A stretch of DNA of 64,000 bases, taken from assembly GCA_903813345.2 (NCBI GenBank), contig CAIIXF020000008.1:36106867-36170866 (forward strand). Direction: 5' to 3'. The notes under the pieces are model-generated. The model was not told the origin of the DNA. It saw only the letters and a program-made list of their open reading frames with translations, and ran no database searches. Below, in pieces: positions 33,790 through 46,355 of the stretch. How positions within the stretch are numbered: position 1 is the first letter of the stretch; every line of letters starts with the position of its first letter. This DNA comes from Owenia fusiformis. Taxonomy: Eukaryota > Annelida > Polychaeta > Sabellida > Oweniidae. Made by a program: the position numbers and the translations under genes.

Positions 33790-35288
33790 CTGTATTAAAA
33801 TCCTCAAACTTCAGAAAAATAAATTTTTTTGAACCCAGCGCTACTTTGGAGTTGATTTCTTTTGATTCCCATTTGGTTTTTTTAATATATTTGTCCCAAT
33901 GTAATGTTATATGATAAATTGTTAAACTTACCATACATAAGTTGTTATGCACGATGTAATTGCGCTGATACTATAGGAAAATCATCACTTTTTAAGTTAT
34001 TTCAAAATTTTCTATGGCGGCACGAGACTTCGCGAGAAGAGATAGGTAATTCCCTAATGTATACGATGCCATCTATTTTACTACATAAAGTTCATATCAA
34101 TCAGACTGCATAGTAAGCAGTGAATCCCCGGGAGTGAATCACACATGTTGAAGTTTAATTAAGGAATTCTCATTATAGACAGTGACTTTTATTATAGTTT
34201 CTAGTTTTAATAAGGAATACCAAACAGAGATAGTGACTCTTAATTGTTTAGACCATATGCAGATTCATTTAGTCACGTGACTTGTGACATCACGCATGCG
34301 CATAAATTATGTAGGTCAACTCAATTTTGAGAATTCGTTCGAATTTCTCTAACCTGAAAAATACAAAGACACTTCTTGATACAATTTCCACGAGAAACAT
34401 GATTACAACTAGGGTCAATTTGAAGACAAACAACGTCGCTACATAGTGGTCCAAAAAATTTAAAGATTAAGGTAAGGAGCTCCGAGAAAAAGCAAAAACA
34501 ACCGATCCGTTGTTTTTCAGGATCTCAACTTGCCTAGGGTTTTTAATGCTTGGTGATGCGCCTCTGGGGCCATGACAAATCTCAGATATATATATAAAGG
34601 CCCAGAGGCGCATGAATGCACCTACATTTTTTATGCTCGGACGCAGGAATTTCGAATCGGTATTTAAGCGTGAGAATGTTGCTGGTACTGACGACGAGCC
34701 AGCTACGTGCACATAGACAAGTCTGCAAAAATACAATAATACTCCTCCCTTTGGTTTAGTAGTCTTTAACCTCTTGACTACCTGGAGTGACGGGATTTCT
34801 CGTCACCTCAGAAATGACCTTGAAACCCAGAGTGACGAGAAAATCCGTCACAAAATTTTTCACTAAAATTGCTCTTATTTGAACAATTTTCATCCAATTT
34901 ACACAAAAAATGTTTCAAACTGTGTAGAAATGATCTCTGCCGTCGAATTTACTAAATTGAGCATCTGAAATTGTATAGGTATGTAGTATAATATCAAAAG
35001 GTGGCAAAATTGAAAAAAAATCTCTGGTTTCAACCGATTTTAGAGCCTGGGATTCAAGAGGTAAACAGGAACACTCTTAACCGAATGGATGGGGTAACCT
35101 TAAATACAACCTGTAGTTTCTTCCACGCCTAAAATGAATAAGACTATTGTGTGACATGGGTGCATTTTTGTTTATCACGAGACTGTAATTACTACTTCCC
35201 AAACATTTACGAAGGAAGACTATACACGTCAATTGAATATGTTACCAACTATTTTATAAAACTGTATTGATTCTACGCTGATAAGACT
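33790..35288. other. Gene-free stretch
   Basis: No supported exon. A GATGCGCCTCTGGGGCC / GGCCCAGAGGCGCAT inverted pair sits at 34555-34613. A GTGACGGGATTTCTCGTCAC palindrome lies near 34787-34806. Confidence 0.45.
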
Positions 35289-35293
35289 GAATG

Positions 35294-36584
35294 CACGGTG
35301 TATAACCCAAACGCTCCTACATGCACGACGGAGCGTTTCATTTACGCGGAAACGCTCCGGAGCGAAATAAAATGGCGGCTAATGAAGATTCCACTATGAC
35401 CGTAAGTATTGTTCCTCTCGTTTCTCTTACATATCATATGTTATGGTGAAATATTATATACCCTTCGATGAACAATACCGTGAGCAAAGATCTGATTTAT
35501 TCAACTTCTGGTGGTAAACTGTTATTTGCTTGATCAAAGCTCCGTAGTGTAGATCGAACGAATCTGAAGATGACGATTTGACCACAAATTACGAATTAAA
35601 CTAGTATTTCTATGAAAACGTTAATCTTTCTGTTAAATTAGTAGATCGCAAACTAGTATATTCTCATTTCCTAAAATCCCAGTCCAAATCCATTACTTGT
35701 TCTCGAGAAATCGCTTGTTTTCCTCGAAACGCTCCGTCGATTTAGAACACAATTTTAGAAACGCTCTTACCATTTTGTTTTGATATAATTTTCAGATTAT
35801 TAGAGAAGCGTTTCGAATCGAATCTATCTCTCAAAAACGTGTTGTACTTGTTAGGCAAATTGAAACATCTGAACCTGGTGGTGCTAAACGTGCAACTAGC
35901 TGATTTAAGCCTACATTAGATGATGTCATGCCTACATATGTGCTAAATCATAAAACTATAGAAAAAACGAAAATTTGTATATGAATTAATCTTTCTTCTA
36001 TTGATGCCAAGGGGTATAATAGATCTTTTCTTTCTCTTCCTGAAAAGAAAAGGCAAGCTATATATTTCCTAAACTGATCTAGACTACCGGAGCGTTTCCA
36101 GTTCACTGTGTTAACCAGATCGGAGCGTTTCTTGAATATGAGAATGTCATCATTTTTAAGACTGGATTTTCGGTCATCAAATCACTATTACGATAATGTA
36201 TGGTGCGTTGAAGCATTGGAATTTGACTAAAATATACGTTGGTGCTCTAATCTTAGCTCAACTAATCGCATGAATCGACAAAAGGGGTTTTGACCGGTAG
36301 AATGACAAATATGTTTTTGAATTTTGGTAACTATACTGCTTCGAACAGCTCTTCCTAATTGCTTTAAACGTCAACAGCCAGCCAAGTACAACATGAATAT
36401 CACACCCATCGAATGGTATACTCGAAATATGTAACTCATACCTCTTATTCCCATTATTGGGGAAATCGTCAGACGGCTCATCATTCCCGCCAGTCAGTTT
36501 TCCTACTCCGGAGCGTTTCTTTGTTTAATTTCAGTAATGAAACGCTCCGTCGTGCATGTAGGAGCGTTTGGGTTATACACCGTG
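35294..36584. mobile_element. 1.29-kb TIR element with GGAGCGTTT motifs
   Basis: TIRs of about 50 bp start CACGGTGTATAACCCAAACG and mirror at 36536-36584; the flanks carry the 5-bp repeat GAATG (35289-35293, 36585-36589). The word GGAGCGTTT or AAACGCTCC recurs at least nine times inside (for example near 35360, 35730, 36092, 36122, 36511), as subterminal transposase sites often do. A short two-exon reading frame is present (listed separately). Superfamily not recognised. Confidence 0.82.
35372..35903 (+). CDS. Possible 45-aa two-exon reading frame inside a TIR element
   Basis: Exon 1 35372-35401 (MAANEDSTMT) ends in a perfect GTAAGT donor. Exon 2 35796-35903 follows TTTTCAG and reads IIREAFRIESISQKRVV then VLVRQIET.. 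to a TGA. An ATGGCGGC context resembles a true start. Downstream, 35904-35990 stays open in another frame (TLDDVMPTYVL), so the gene may be a decayed longer one. I do not recognise the product. It lies wholly within the inverted-repeat element, so it is either element-encoded or a captured gene fragment. Confidence 0.35.
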
Positions 36585-36659
36585 GAATGGTGAATGGATA
36601 AGTCTGAAAGACGAATGTAAAATCACGCAAATCTCACCCACTCTGCACGCCTGATGACA

Positions 36660-37025
36660 AAGAAGTACAAATTAAATATAGATAACAGCAACGCCAAGGC
36701 GTAGAAAATCCCATCGAACACCCATGGCTGCCATTTTTTAAAATGGCTCCCTATAAGCCAGATTGTCATTAGAGTGTAATATTCTATTAAGTACTCACAT
36801 ATAAAATTTTAACGAAATCGTTTCACTATTTTTAGTTACAGCAAAAAACGTAAACGTAAAACAAACATACATATGGCTACCATTTATCAGAATGGCCGCT
36901 AACCCCCCTATCAAACCAATATATACGATATAAGGGGCCACTTGTATTTGAGTCATAGCCCGGATGGACGGACGAACGTAAAGACGTTCTCTATATCCCC
37001 CTACGAAGTTCGTTCGATGGGATAA
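36660..37025. repeat. Dispersed repeat with inverted ends
   Basis: AACAGCAACGCCAAGGCGTA...AAATCCCATCGAACACC near 36685 recurs at 49272-49360. The near end TCCCATCGAAC is mirrored by GTTCGATGGGA at 37012-37022. Likely a degraded MITE. Confidence 0.55.
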
Positions 37026-37810
37026 TAAGTTGACAGTCGAAAGGGATACAAAAGTGGAAAATTAAACTAAAAACGAATTATTAAACCAAATATTGGTAAT
37101 TTGAATAAACAGGCTGAAAACACATAGGCAATGACACATTATTATTGATATAATTAAGTTAATTCCATACGTTTCACAAGTAAACGTGGTATACAGGGGA
37201 TTTCCTATGATTTATGAGTGATATGGTTGTTATGCATGAACGGTCACACAGTTATCCATGAGTGGATAGAAATCATATCGTAATATACGTGAACATAGGA
37301 TTTTTTAATCCGTAGTTAAGTGTGCTTAAGCTTGTCAAACATTTTCAAACATGTGATCGGTCATTGTTACAGTCAGACTCGTTTTGAGGCAAGTAGCAAA
37401 AAGCCGTTAAACATCGGATAAGATATAGTGCCGTTGCATATCTCATTTAAAAACTGTATTCGAATTTTTGGATATTTTTCCTATGGTTACAAATATAGCG
37501 TTAATTTCTTGACACGATATCATATGAATATAAAATTATTGAATAGAGAAAAAGTTATGTTTTTGAAAAAATGGAAAAATAACTTTTGAGAAAACACTTT
37601 TTAAAGGGCCTTTTTAAAACTGAAAATCTTTGAAAATGATAAACTCGAAAATGGGTAAAAGCCAGAGTAAAATACGAAAATGGCCAGGTGAATACGATAA
37701 CAATAAGGGAACGACCAGGAGAATATGATCTTTGAGGAAGGACCTTTCCAATATCAATTGTACACCCTGGTTTTATTCAACTGGAAGTATGGTGTCATTA
37801 TACATAGGCA
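37026..37810. other. Gene-free stretch
   Basis: AT-rich DNA with no exon or repeat that I can support. Confidence 0.4.
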
Positions 37811-37819
37811 TTCTAGACG

Positions 37820-38090
37820 TTTCACTCCCTGTACGTTTCACCCCTAGACTGTTCACCCCTTAGACATTTCACCCCCTGGATAGTTCACCCCTGGGACATT
37901 TCACCCCCTGGACATTTCATCCCCTGGACACTTCACCCCTAGACATTTCACCCCTTAGACATTTCATTCCCTAGACATTTCACCCCTTAGACATTTCACC
38001 CCCAAGACGTTTCACCCCCTAGACATTTTCACCCCTTAGACGTTTCACCCCCTAGACATTTCACCCCTTAGATGTTTCATTCCCTTGACA
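37820..38090. repeat. ~17-bp minisatellite (TTCACCCCCTAGACA)
   Basis: About 15 imperfect copies of a unit such as CCTAGACATTTCACCCC, with TAGACATT, GGACATT and TAGACGTT variants. Confidence 0.9.
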
Positions 38091-38189
38091 TTATAGTCTC
38101 AATATTGTACTACTATATAGGCTTACATGTATTTCATTGAAGTATTTATCTTCATTAGAACTGAAAACTCTAAGTACCCCAAAATGCAA

Positions 38190-38515
38190 TCTGATTTTCG
38201 ACGCCGTTTCGGTGCCGTTTCGGCACCAAATGGACTGACTAGTCCGGTGGCAATTTTGGTGTCGAAAGGTTTCGGTGCCGGTGTGAAAGAAATGATGGTC
38301 CCCCAGGGATTATGGCCCCCTTTCTTAACGGCCCTTGCTGGCCCTGATTGTGTATAAGATAATGAGAGAGAGAGTTGTATTTAGGTCACCATATAAATCA
38401 ATGGAGAGTATGACCATAATTTGATAGGACCTCCTACCCTTTTACACCGGAACGATGTCGAAACGGTGCCGGAACAGCGCCGATTTTTTCGATGCCGAAA
38501 CGGCGCCGAATTATA
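38190..38515. repeat. Inverted GGTGCCG/CGGCACC element with inserted repeat
   Basis: Left arm CGACGCCGTTTCGGTGCCGT (38200) and right arm GATGCCGAAACGGCGCCGAA (38490) are inverted. Between them sits a CCGGTGT-family copy (38281-38453: GGTGTGAAAGAAATGATGGT ... CTTTTACACCGG), which matches 50334-50507 closely. Confidence 0.75.
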
Positions 38516-38959
38516 TTGGCTGTGTATACATGAAGTATAAATGGCAAATATTATGCTACACTTTTTTTATTGACACATTTTGCTCAGTTGCCAAAGTGGA
38601 TTTTATTAAAAATCATTTAGATGTTTTCTTGGTAAGGGTTTAGCATTGGTTTGATTAATTTAAGTTGAAAGGTAGCGATATGGTGAACTGAATTCAACAT
38701 TCTTTTTCTCTTAAACCAATTATTGAAAACATTCTGTAAAAAACACGATCCTTTGATCACTGATTGACAACTTAATGTGAAAATTTTATTTGATTTTTTG
38801 TGAACAATTTTTGTTTTTTCTAGTGCAATTGTTTGCTTATGCACAGTGCATATTTTTTTTTTTTTATTTATTTATTTGGAATTACACTTTTACAACAGTG
38901 GCACACTAAAATTAGGTGCATCCAGGTAAAATATCCATTAAAATGGTTACATCTTTACT

Positions 38960-39481
38960 TTAAAAGTTATGACTATAAATCTGTTTTAAAAAATTCTTTG
39001 ACACTTTATCAAATTTACAATAAAAGTCATGTCCTCCAATCATTGCTCCATCTCCCAAAATCCAAACAATTTTCTGTTCAATTGGTAAGGCAAAAAACAG
39101 AGTACATATATTTGGATCGATATTAGTGATTGAGTTATAAAATAGTATACGGTAATCATTAAAATGGGGACATATTAAGAGTCTGTGTGTCATATCTTCT
39201 ACGCTATTCAAGTTACAATATGTGCATTTATCGCCCAGTGGCTCATTACTAAGATTTCTCCATTTACAGGTTTCAGATCTTAATTTGAATCTACCACTCC
39301 TTGCAAGGAATTTATATTTGCATCCTAGGAAGTCATTCGAGAATGTTCGAAGGTATTCCTCCTTGCCATATCTGTTCTTTAAATGTACATAGGTTTTAAG
39401 ACTAGTCATATTATTAACACTATCACTAAAATCGCTTTTCAGCTTATCAGACATATCACTCAAGCCACGTATTCCTTTCAT
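38960..39481 (-). pseudogene. LINE reverse transcriptase C-terminal fragment
   Basis: An open minus-strand frame of 173 codons contains GRFKLRSETCKWRN and a Cys/His knuckle CTYCNLNSVEDMTHRLLIC, the usual layout after the RT domain of non-LTR elements. It probably belongs to the same element as 42270-43055, from which it is separated by 2.8 kb of other sequence. No start of its own. Confidence 0.8.
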
Positions 39482-42269
39482 TATAACGAATTTTATGTTA
39501 CACGACTATATGTTTTTATTCCGCTATTTAATATACGCTCTACCATGAGTATTTGGTATCAAATTAAACGTCTCTTAATCCTGCAAAATATCATTTAGTT
39601 TTTATCTCAGGGTTATAAAAGCTGAATGCATTATCAATCGTCGAACATTCAAAACTATCATTTTTTGCCTTGTAACCGATCACACTTATGTTGATTGACA
39701 ATAAATTTTTTATATTCTGAAACGTATTTTGTTATGATAATTGACAACTTCATCATGAAGACTGCATCGTGTCGATTGTACGTTAGCTGGAATTAATTTA
39801 TTTGCCAATTTACTATTGGAAAATCGACATTAAGAATGTGTAGCCCTCGAAGGCACCATCATCGACACCATGCTTGAAATCAACGGTGTCGAGAAGCCTC
39901 TGCACTATTCATGATAATCCTCCATTCACTTCTTTGAAATATAAATTGCCATATTAACGGATGTAAAACATTTTCAAAATACATTTGAATATAACATATT
40001 TAGCTTGTTACGTATTTTTCGACGTAAAGTACTATTTTTCAAAATCATCATCGACTCCACAAGTACGTTGTCTTTGCACTCTGCTTTCAATCAAAATCAT
40101 GTTTCAATGTTAAGTAATGGTGTTGACGGTTTGTCTCAATATATATTGATGATATAAAAATACGCTTTATTGATGTTATTCTTTGACCACGTAAAGATTG
40201 AGATATTTACGACCATCAACGACTCCACAACATACGACTCCAAAATACTATCCACATATTAAGTAGGTCATATGTATAATCGAACGCTATATATTTGTTG
40301 AATGAACCAACATTCATTAAATGACTATTTTGTTGTATGTGTAGCATTTTACAGTGATACCGAGCTAAGGATTTAGAGCATATTGTTCATTGTGATTACA
40401 ACGTATGGTGATAAGTAAAATTGAATCTATTAAGCAGATCATGTTATTTACTTATGATGCATATTCTGTTTGTCTTGAAATGCTATGGTAATGTGACACA
40501 AGAATTGGGATGATTGAGCAGTTCATAGTTTTATAAAATCACTGACAAATATAGATGCACATTCCCCGATATTTCTTAATTTATAAACGTTTCGTTCAGT
40601 GTACTACTAGACGAAATGTATTTCTTGCCATTATTGTAAAACAATAAATATTTCATTGGGATAATCAGTTTTGTGACATTTTATTAATGTGCATAACTTC
40701 CCACACTCTTATTAATATATCTGTCTTACTTATCAGACCTTTCTGATGATATAAGAATATGGCACTCACCAACGCCGAGGAGTGTCGTCGTTCCCTACAG
40801 ACTACAGTACAGGGAGAGAAAGAAAAATAAAGATACCAAAGGCTACTTAGAGCAAGAACGATTGCGACAGCGAGCATCGTATACGCCGAGAAATAATCTG
40901 TCTGCTGAAGCTCTTCAACGGATCAGAAAAAAAGAACAACAAGGCATCCCGGGAATACAGGGCACGCATACGCCAAGTGTAGAGAGAAACAATCAAAACA
41001 CGCCAGACTGAAGGGAACCCTCAGAGTCTCAGGACACTGCCAGGACACAAATGAAAATCCAAGAAATCCCAGAACGCATTATTAAAACATTGAAGATAGG
41101 GCGACTGGACTTAAACCAGTACCAGGTACCTTTCGAATCAATGCTGTGAGAGGGGTTTCCGATAATATTGTTGAAACGCGAGAATTATCGTGCTATTGTG
41201 ACGCATGCAGAACAGATACGCCATCCTCACCCTGTGGTTGGCAAAGGAACAACCTTATAACCGTTAGGAAGACCCAGCAGGCTGCTAAGGTGGTCACCGA
41301 GCAACCATCTTTAAAACCAAAACGGACCACACGACGAACACACCCGACACCCAGTACGTCAAGTAAAGCATCGACGCCCTCCGACGTTTCCACTCTTTCA
41401 ACCACATTGAAGCGTCGGCCTTTAGTAACCCCATCTACAAGTTCAAACTCTTCAGACACAATTGTTTCCGCGAAGAAAAGGAAAGGCCCGATAAAAAGAA
41501 CAGACACTGTAAATATTTGCAAGGCATGCGGTGTCAACTATTATTCGTATTTACAATCACAGTTCGAATGGATCAAGTGCTCTAAATGCCCCGACTGGTT
41601 TCATGGTTCCGGGAAATGTTCTCGTGTAAATGGGATACTCATTGGAGAAATATTTACATGCTTTAATTGCAATAAAAGACGATCTTAAATGTGTAAATTA
41701 TGTAAACGTTATTGTTTAAAAACCTAAGCGACCATCAGCGACACTGTTAAATAACACTTAATATCACAAGGAGGAGTGATTGACCTATTCGTAACAATGT
41801 TGTATTTTGATGTAAGAAGACACGTGTGTCTAATTTGTACATTCATTTTGTCGATCGAGGAATTGACTTGGCATGTAATTTAGCTTAGAAAACAAAATCT
41901 TGAAATTAATTATCTTTAGGGAAACTCAAAACAATGTATTTCAATGATTATCTTAATAAAATTCTCTTGTTAAGATAAACAACAACTATTGCAATTTATC
42001 TTTGTTCATGTGATTTAATTATTCAAACTTAATACATTAGTTTATCTTTAAACTCAAAATTAATTTTAAAACATGAATCAATGTAAGCCTATGTATGCAC
42101 CATCATCGACACCAGCAATTTAAGAGTATATTTACGTTTTGATGCACAATCAAGTAATTGTTTAAAGGGTAATAAAAATATTTTGAGAAACGCTTCTTAA
42201 ACCCCATGGCTAATGGTATATGCATTTATATCTCAATCTAAAATTTCATTTTTTCAACTTTTACATTGA
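39482..42269. other. 2.8-kb segment separating two LINE pieces
   Basis: This stretch lies between the two minus-strand LINE fragments. It carries a plus-strand PHD-finger pseudogene and repeated CCATCATCGACACC / CCATCAACGACTCC words (39857, 40043, 40211, 41730, 42099). It may be a DNA element that inserted into the LINE, but I could not find clean terminal repeats. Confidence 0.4.
40759..41688 (+). pseudogene. PHD-finger protein, frameshifted
   Basis: The 3' part is an open frame ending at 41688 with a C4HC3 PHD-type pattern: CKAC, then CSKC..WFH, GKC and CFNC, preceded by a Ser/Thr-rich basic linker and an upstream CYCDACR cysteine cluster. The 5' part begins MALTNAEECRR at 40759 and continues in a shifted frame as a Lys/Arg/Glu-rich helix (KGYLEQERLRQRASYTPRNN). 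The frame breaks near 40825 and again near 41010, so the gene is probably dead. PHD fingers read histone H3 tails; such proteins are also found with transposons. Product family not recognised. Confidence 0.55.
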
Positions 42270-43070
42270 TCAAATGTGAAAGAGATTCGTGGCTTGACTG
42301 ATATTACATTCAAACATCTGTTTTAGATCACTAAAATCAGTATTAAAATCTAGATCATATTTGTTAAGGATTTTATAGACACTACCAATGAAATCCCAAC
42401 CCATTTGCTTACCCTTCTGGGCTCTTATTTCCATGTCGTTAAGTAACCTTGCATGTACGTTGTCTTTGTTAAGGGACTTCAGGTAAATATAGTAATTTAT
42501 CATGCTCTTTTCCAACAATGTTTCTATGGGCTTCCAGCCTAGGTCACCAAACAGGGCAACTTTGGCAGGTTTGCAATGGACATCCATTATGGCGCATCCC
42601 ACATTATATTGTATGGATGACATTTTATTAATGTGCGACTTTTTGTCTAGTAAAAGTATTCCAGACCCGTGTAAGAGTGATGGGACTACTACCGTTTTAT
42701 AAAGTCTATCACCGAAAGTGATTCTATTAACATTCAAGTGCTTATTCAGAATTGATGTCACATAGCCTTTTAACTTCTTTCCCTTAGGGACTATCAAATT
42801 CATAAGATGGATATGATCTTTTAATGATCTGTCAAATAGGACACCTAAGTATTTGTAAGTTTTTACCTCTGAAATTCTTAAGTCACCAAATGGCCACTTC
42901 TTCTCAAAATCAGTTTTTTGGCCTACAATGAGAATTTTAGACTTTTTCTCACTGAACCTGAATCCCCATTTGGTAGCAAAATCATTAGTTATTGTTAACA
43001 GACTTTTTAGTTGTTCTTCAGACTGAGCCATCAGGACTATGTCATCAGCAAACATGAGAAGTGGAATTAT
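42270..43070 (-). pseudogene. LINE reverse transcriptase fragment (FADD motif)
   Basis: A 261-codon open minus-strand frame begins within RT motif C, LLMFADDIVLMAQSEEQL, and continues through the thumb region (WGFRFSEKKSKILIVG, YKYLGVLFD) to a stop at 42270. The 5' part is missing beyond about 43075, as is common for 5'-truncated non-LTR copies. The open frame suggests a fairly young insertion. Clade not resolved. Confidence 0.88.
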
Positions 43071-43164
43071 ACGTTTTCATATATATATTTCATATACGTT
43101 TTCAATTTAAATCATTCTTATTCTTTTTTCAATCTGTTTTTTAAAAGTTGGATCATTGGTTTGG

Positions 43165-43400
43165 ACGGAGGGGGGGGGGGGAGGGGACGGAGGGGGGGGA
43201 GTAATAATTCTATAAAGTGAAACAACTTCACACGAATTCTTGTATTTGAAAAATGAACTCATTAACTTAGTAAGAAACTGGATGATATACCCCTGGAGAC
43301 TGAAAAATGGGGACATTTGGAGTAAAAGGACTTAAAGTCGCGAAATCATGTCTTATATACATATTGCTCCCCCCTCCGTCCCCTCCCCCCCTCCGTCCCA
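43165..43400. repeat. Inverted G-tract/C-tract pair
   Basis: GGACGGA followed by G12, GAGGGGACGGA and G8 at 43165-43199 is mirrored at 43368-43400 by CTCCCCCCTCCGTCCCCTCC; a third C-rich piece is at 43750-43767. The G-rich arm could form a quadruplex. Confidence 0.75.
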
Positions 43401-44260
43401 AATTTATTATTTTCGATTATTTTTTATTTCACATATGGAAACTTATTTTATAAATTCAGCAATGACATTAATTTAGTTATGATAACATCACTTACAAGTA
43501 TTTATTACAGGTCGTGTAGTCCATTGTTGCTTGATTTATAGCAAAAACGTTGATTTGTGCCTGTTGATGGCCTTGCGCCTTTTTTAATAGATCTCATACC
43601 TTAGATGCGTATCGTTTCAGAAAAAATCCCAGAAAACCTAACATATTCTACCATACCGTGCGCCTATCCATTTAGCAATTCAATAGTAAACTTTTTTCTT
43701 GAAAAAATAAATCTTCCAGATTTGTTGAATTTCCTAGCAGAAATTGCCTGCTCCCCCCTCCGTCCCATAAGTTTTATTTTGTTTGTGGTGATACAAACCC
43801 GGATTGCAGCACATGCAGAGCATCGATTTCGTTGATATTTTTCATATTATTACATAAAAAATATGTTTGACACCAGCTTTTAAAAGAGCGATGCGAGATG
43901 TGTGTTACCCATGCAATGAAATTCTTTTTCTATGCATATACCATCTGTCTAATATTTGGTATCCTCCAACACACTGGTTAAATTAACATTGCCGATGCAT
44001 CATTAGTTTAAGATCTCGCCAGAAAGTGCCCTTAAGGGTTACCTCTTGAATGAGAGACAATGAAAACATTAAACAAAATAATGTTATTTTTGTGGTTGAT
44101 TATCTAAGTTTTGCTGTTCAATATTTTGTATCCTCCAAACATTATGATTTCATCAATGTACGATCAAACAATTATTTTCAGAAATCCAATGTAGTATTTA
44201 AACGATTGTTATATAATTCTCAATTATATCTAATTTGTTAGTAAATTTTGTTGAAAAGTT
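43401..44260. other. Gene-free stretch
   Basis: No exon or recognised element besides the C-rich word at 43750. Confidence 0.4.
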
Positions 44261-44264
44261 AGGA

Positions 44265-44845
44265 TTTTAAGACAAAAATCCAATGTGGCCGCCTTAACAT
44301 TTACCCGGAGTCCTGGGCTGCCAAAAACTAAGTAGAGATTTTTATATAAAGAATCATTCCTGAAAATAAATTTGAAATCGATCTGTCAACTGGTTCTCCA
44401 GGAAATATGTAGAGAAGACTTTACAGAGAAGATTTTAGGATGGAAAATCCAAAATGGTCACCTTAAAATTTACCCAGAATGCCGAAAAACTAAACTGTTC
44501 AAGATTTTCATACTTAGAATCATTCCTGAAAATTTGAAATTGATCCCTCAAATCGTTAACCTGAAAACGCGTAGACAAGACTTTGCAGACAAGATTTTAA
44601 GACGGAAAATCCAAGATGGCTGCTTTAACATTTACCCATAATGCCGAAAAATTATCAATTCTAGATTTTCATACAAAGAATCATCCCTGAAATTTTGAAA
44701 TTGATCCCTCAAATGGTTATCCTGAAAATGAGTAGACAAGACTTTACACACGATTTTAAGACGGAAAATTCAAAATGGCCATCTTAAAAATTTTGCAGAA
44801 TGCCGAAAAAGTATTAAATTCTAAATTTCTATATTAAGAAAGTAG
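44265..44845. repeat. ~165-bp tandem repeat, about 3.5 copies
   Basis: The unit contains AAGACGGAAAATCCAAAATGG, TTACCCAGAATGCCGAAAAA, AGAATCATTCCTGAAAATTT and TAGACAAGACTTTACAGA. Copies start near 44265, 44425, 44590 and 44750. Open frames here arise from the repeat. Confidence 0.88.
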
Positions 44846-45309
44846 TATTCTCACCATGATCCTTTGATCTTTCCATTGTCAATGATTAGTTGAACAAACA
44901 AAACTGTCCCGTTGGAGGTGGGGGGGGGGGGTGGTACCTTTTCTTAATTGTAAGAAATCAAACTTGCTTTGGACATGTTGGACTGGCAATTTAGTTATAC
45001 TTAAAGTTGATATGTAGGAAGTAAAATATGTTTTATTTTCTAACCAGTTACATCGTCGGGGATAATCATTTCAAGATGTAATTTCTTGATGATGTTATAC
45101 AGAATCACCTATTATTTTAGCATTTCTTCGAAGAGCTTACGTAATTTGTGGATCAATTCACTTTTACATAAAGTAACAGTAAAATAAGCTCATGAATAAA
45201 ATCCAATATTCTAACACGAGTTCCTTCCAGTAAATATTCAATTTAACACTAGTTGTTTTTATTCCTTTTTGACATTATCATATTCTATATTATTTTGATA
45301 TCATAAAAC

Positions 45310-46355
45310 ATTTCAAATTTAATCAAAAGTACAAAAAATGGCAGCCATATTTTTTGGTAAAGTCACAAGATTTTGTATTTGTTTTCCTCATATGTGAATG
45401 CATTTTCTGACTAAAGAGACACGTCAACGAAAACATTACATTTAAACGCATTTTTCATAACTATGAATTGGAGGTGCATGGATCCCCAAAGCTAGCATGA
45501 AGAGTGTGAAGTGAGACTAATTTTTGAAAGTTTCAGTAAACTTGCAACAGTCACTCATTTGCAAGAATCCAAAATTTCCACAAATCATCTAACCTTACCA
45601 AGGAACAACAAATGAGCACTTATTGCATTGTTAGAGTATAATAAAGCTCAAACCATATATAGTTTCTTATAAATATTTCATGTCCACCATTTTGTTTGCC
45701 GGAACTATACTTCTAAACTTCCTTATTAATCTTCAATCTTCAATCTTTAAGTTTTGTGATTACGCCAAGTGGCATGGATTATCACTTGTATATTTTATCT
45801 ATTACAGTATAATTATCATGATAGATACATGATAGAGGTTTTATGAATGATAAACAATTGATACATGAATGAGGATTACTCTGGACTAAAAAAATGTCCC
45901 AGCAAACAAAATGGTGGACATGAAATATTTAGAATTCACAATGGTTTGAGCTTAATTATACTCTAACAATGCAAGAAGTATACATTTTCATGCTCCTTCG
46001 ATGTTCCTTGGTAAGGTAAGATGATTTGTAGAAATGTTGGAGTAATACAAATAATACATAATGTAATAGTACAACGAAGCACCCCTACTCCTTGAAGTTT
46101 TCAAAAATTAACCCCACTTCACAGTTTTCATGTTAGCTTTAGTGACCCATAGACCTACAATTCATAGTTGTGAAAATAGGTTTATGTGTGATGACAACGC
46201 TGACCTGTTTCTTTAGTCATGTTTCTTTAGTCAATTCATATTCAAGGTTAACAGATTTGAAAACCATGCGTCTTTATCGAAAAAAATGTGGCTGCCATTT
46301 TTTGTAATTTTGTTTTATATGTCTCTCTTTTGATTTACTTAGCCTTCGCCTTAAA
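45310..46355. mobile_element. TTAA-type foldback element, copy 2 (degraded ends)
   Basis: Homologous to 23678-24683 over both arms (AAAAAATGGCAGCCATATTT ... AAATGGTGGACATG ... AAAATGTGGCTGCCATTTTT). The outer GGTAA and TTAA are not clear, so it is older or truncated. Confidence 0.78.

Noticed and set aside
44372-44641. An 89-aa protein
   Set aside because: It lies in a ~165-bp tandem repeat and its internal similarity comes from the repeat unit.
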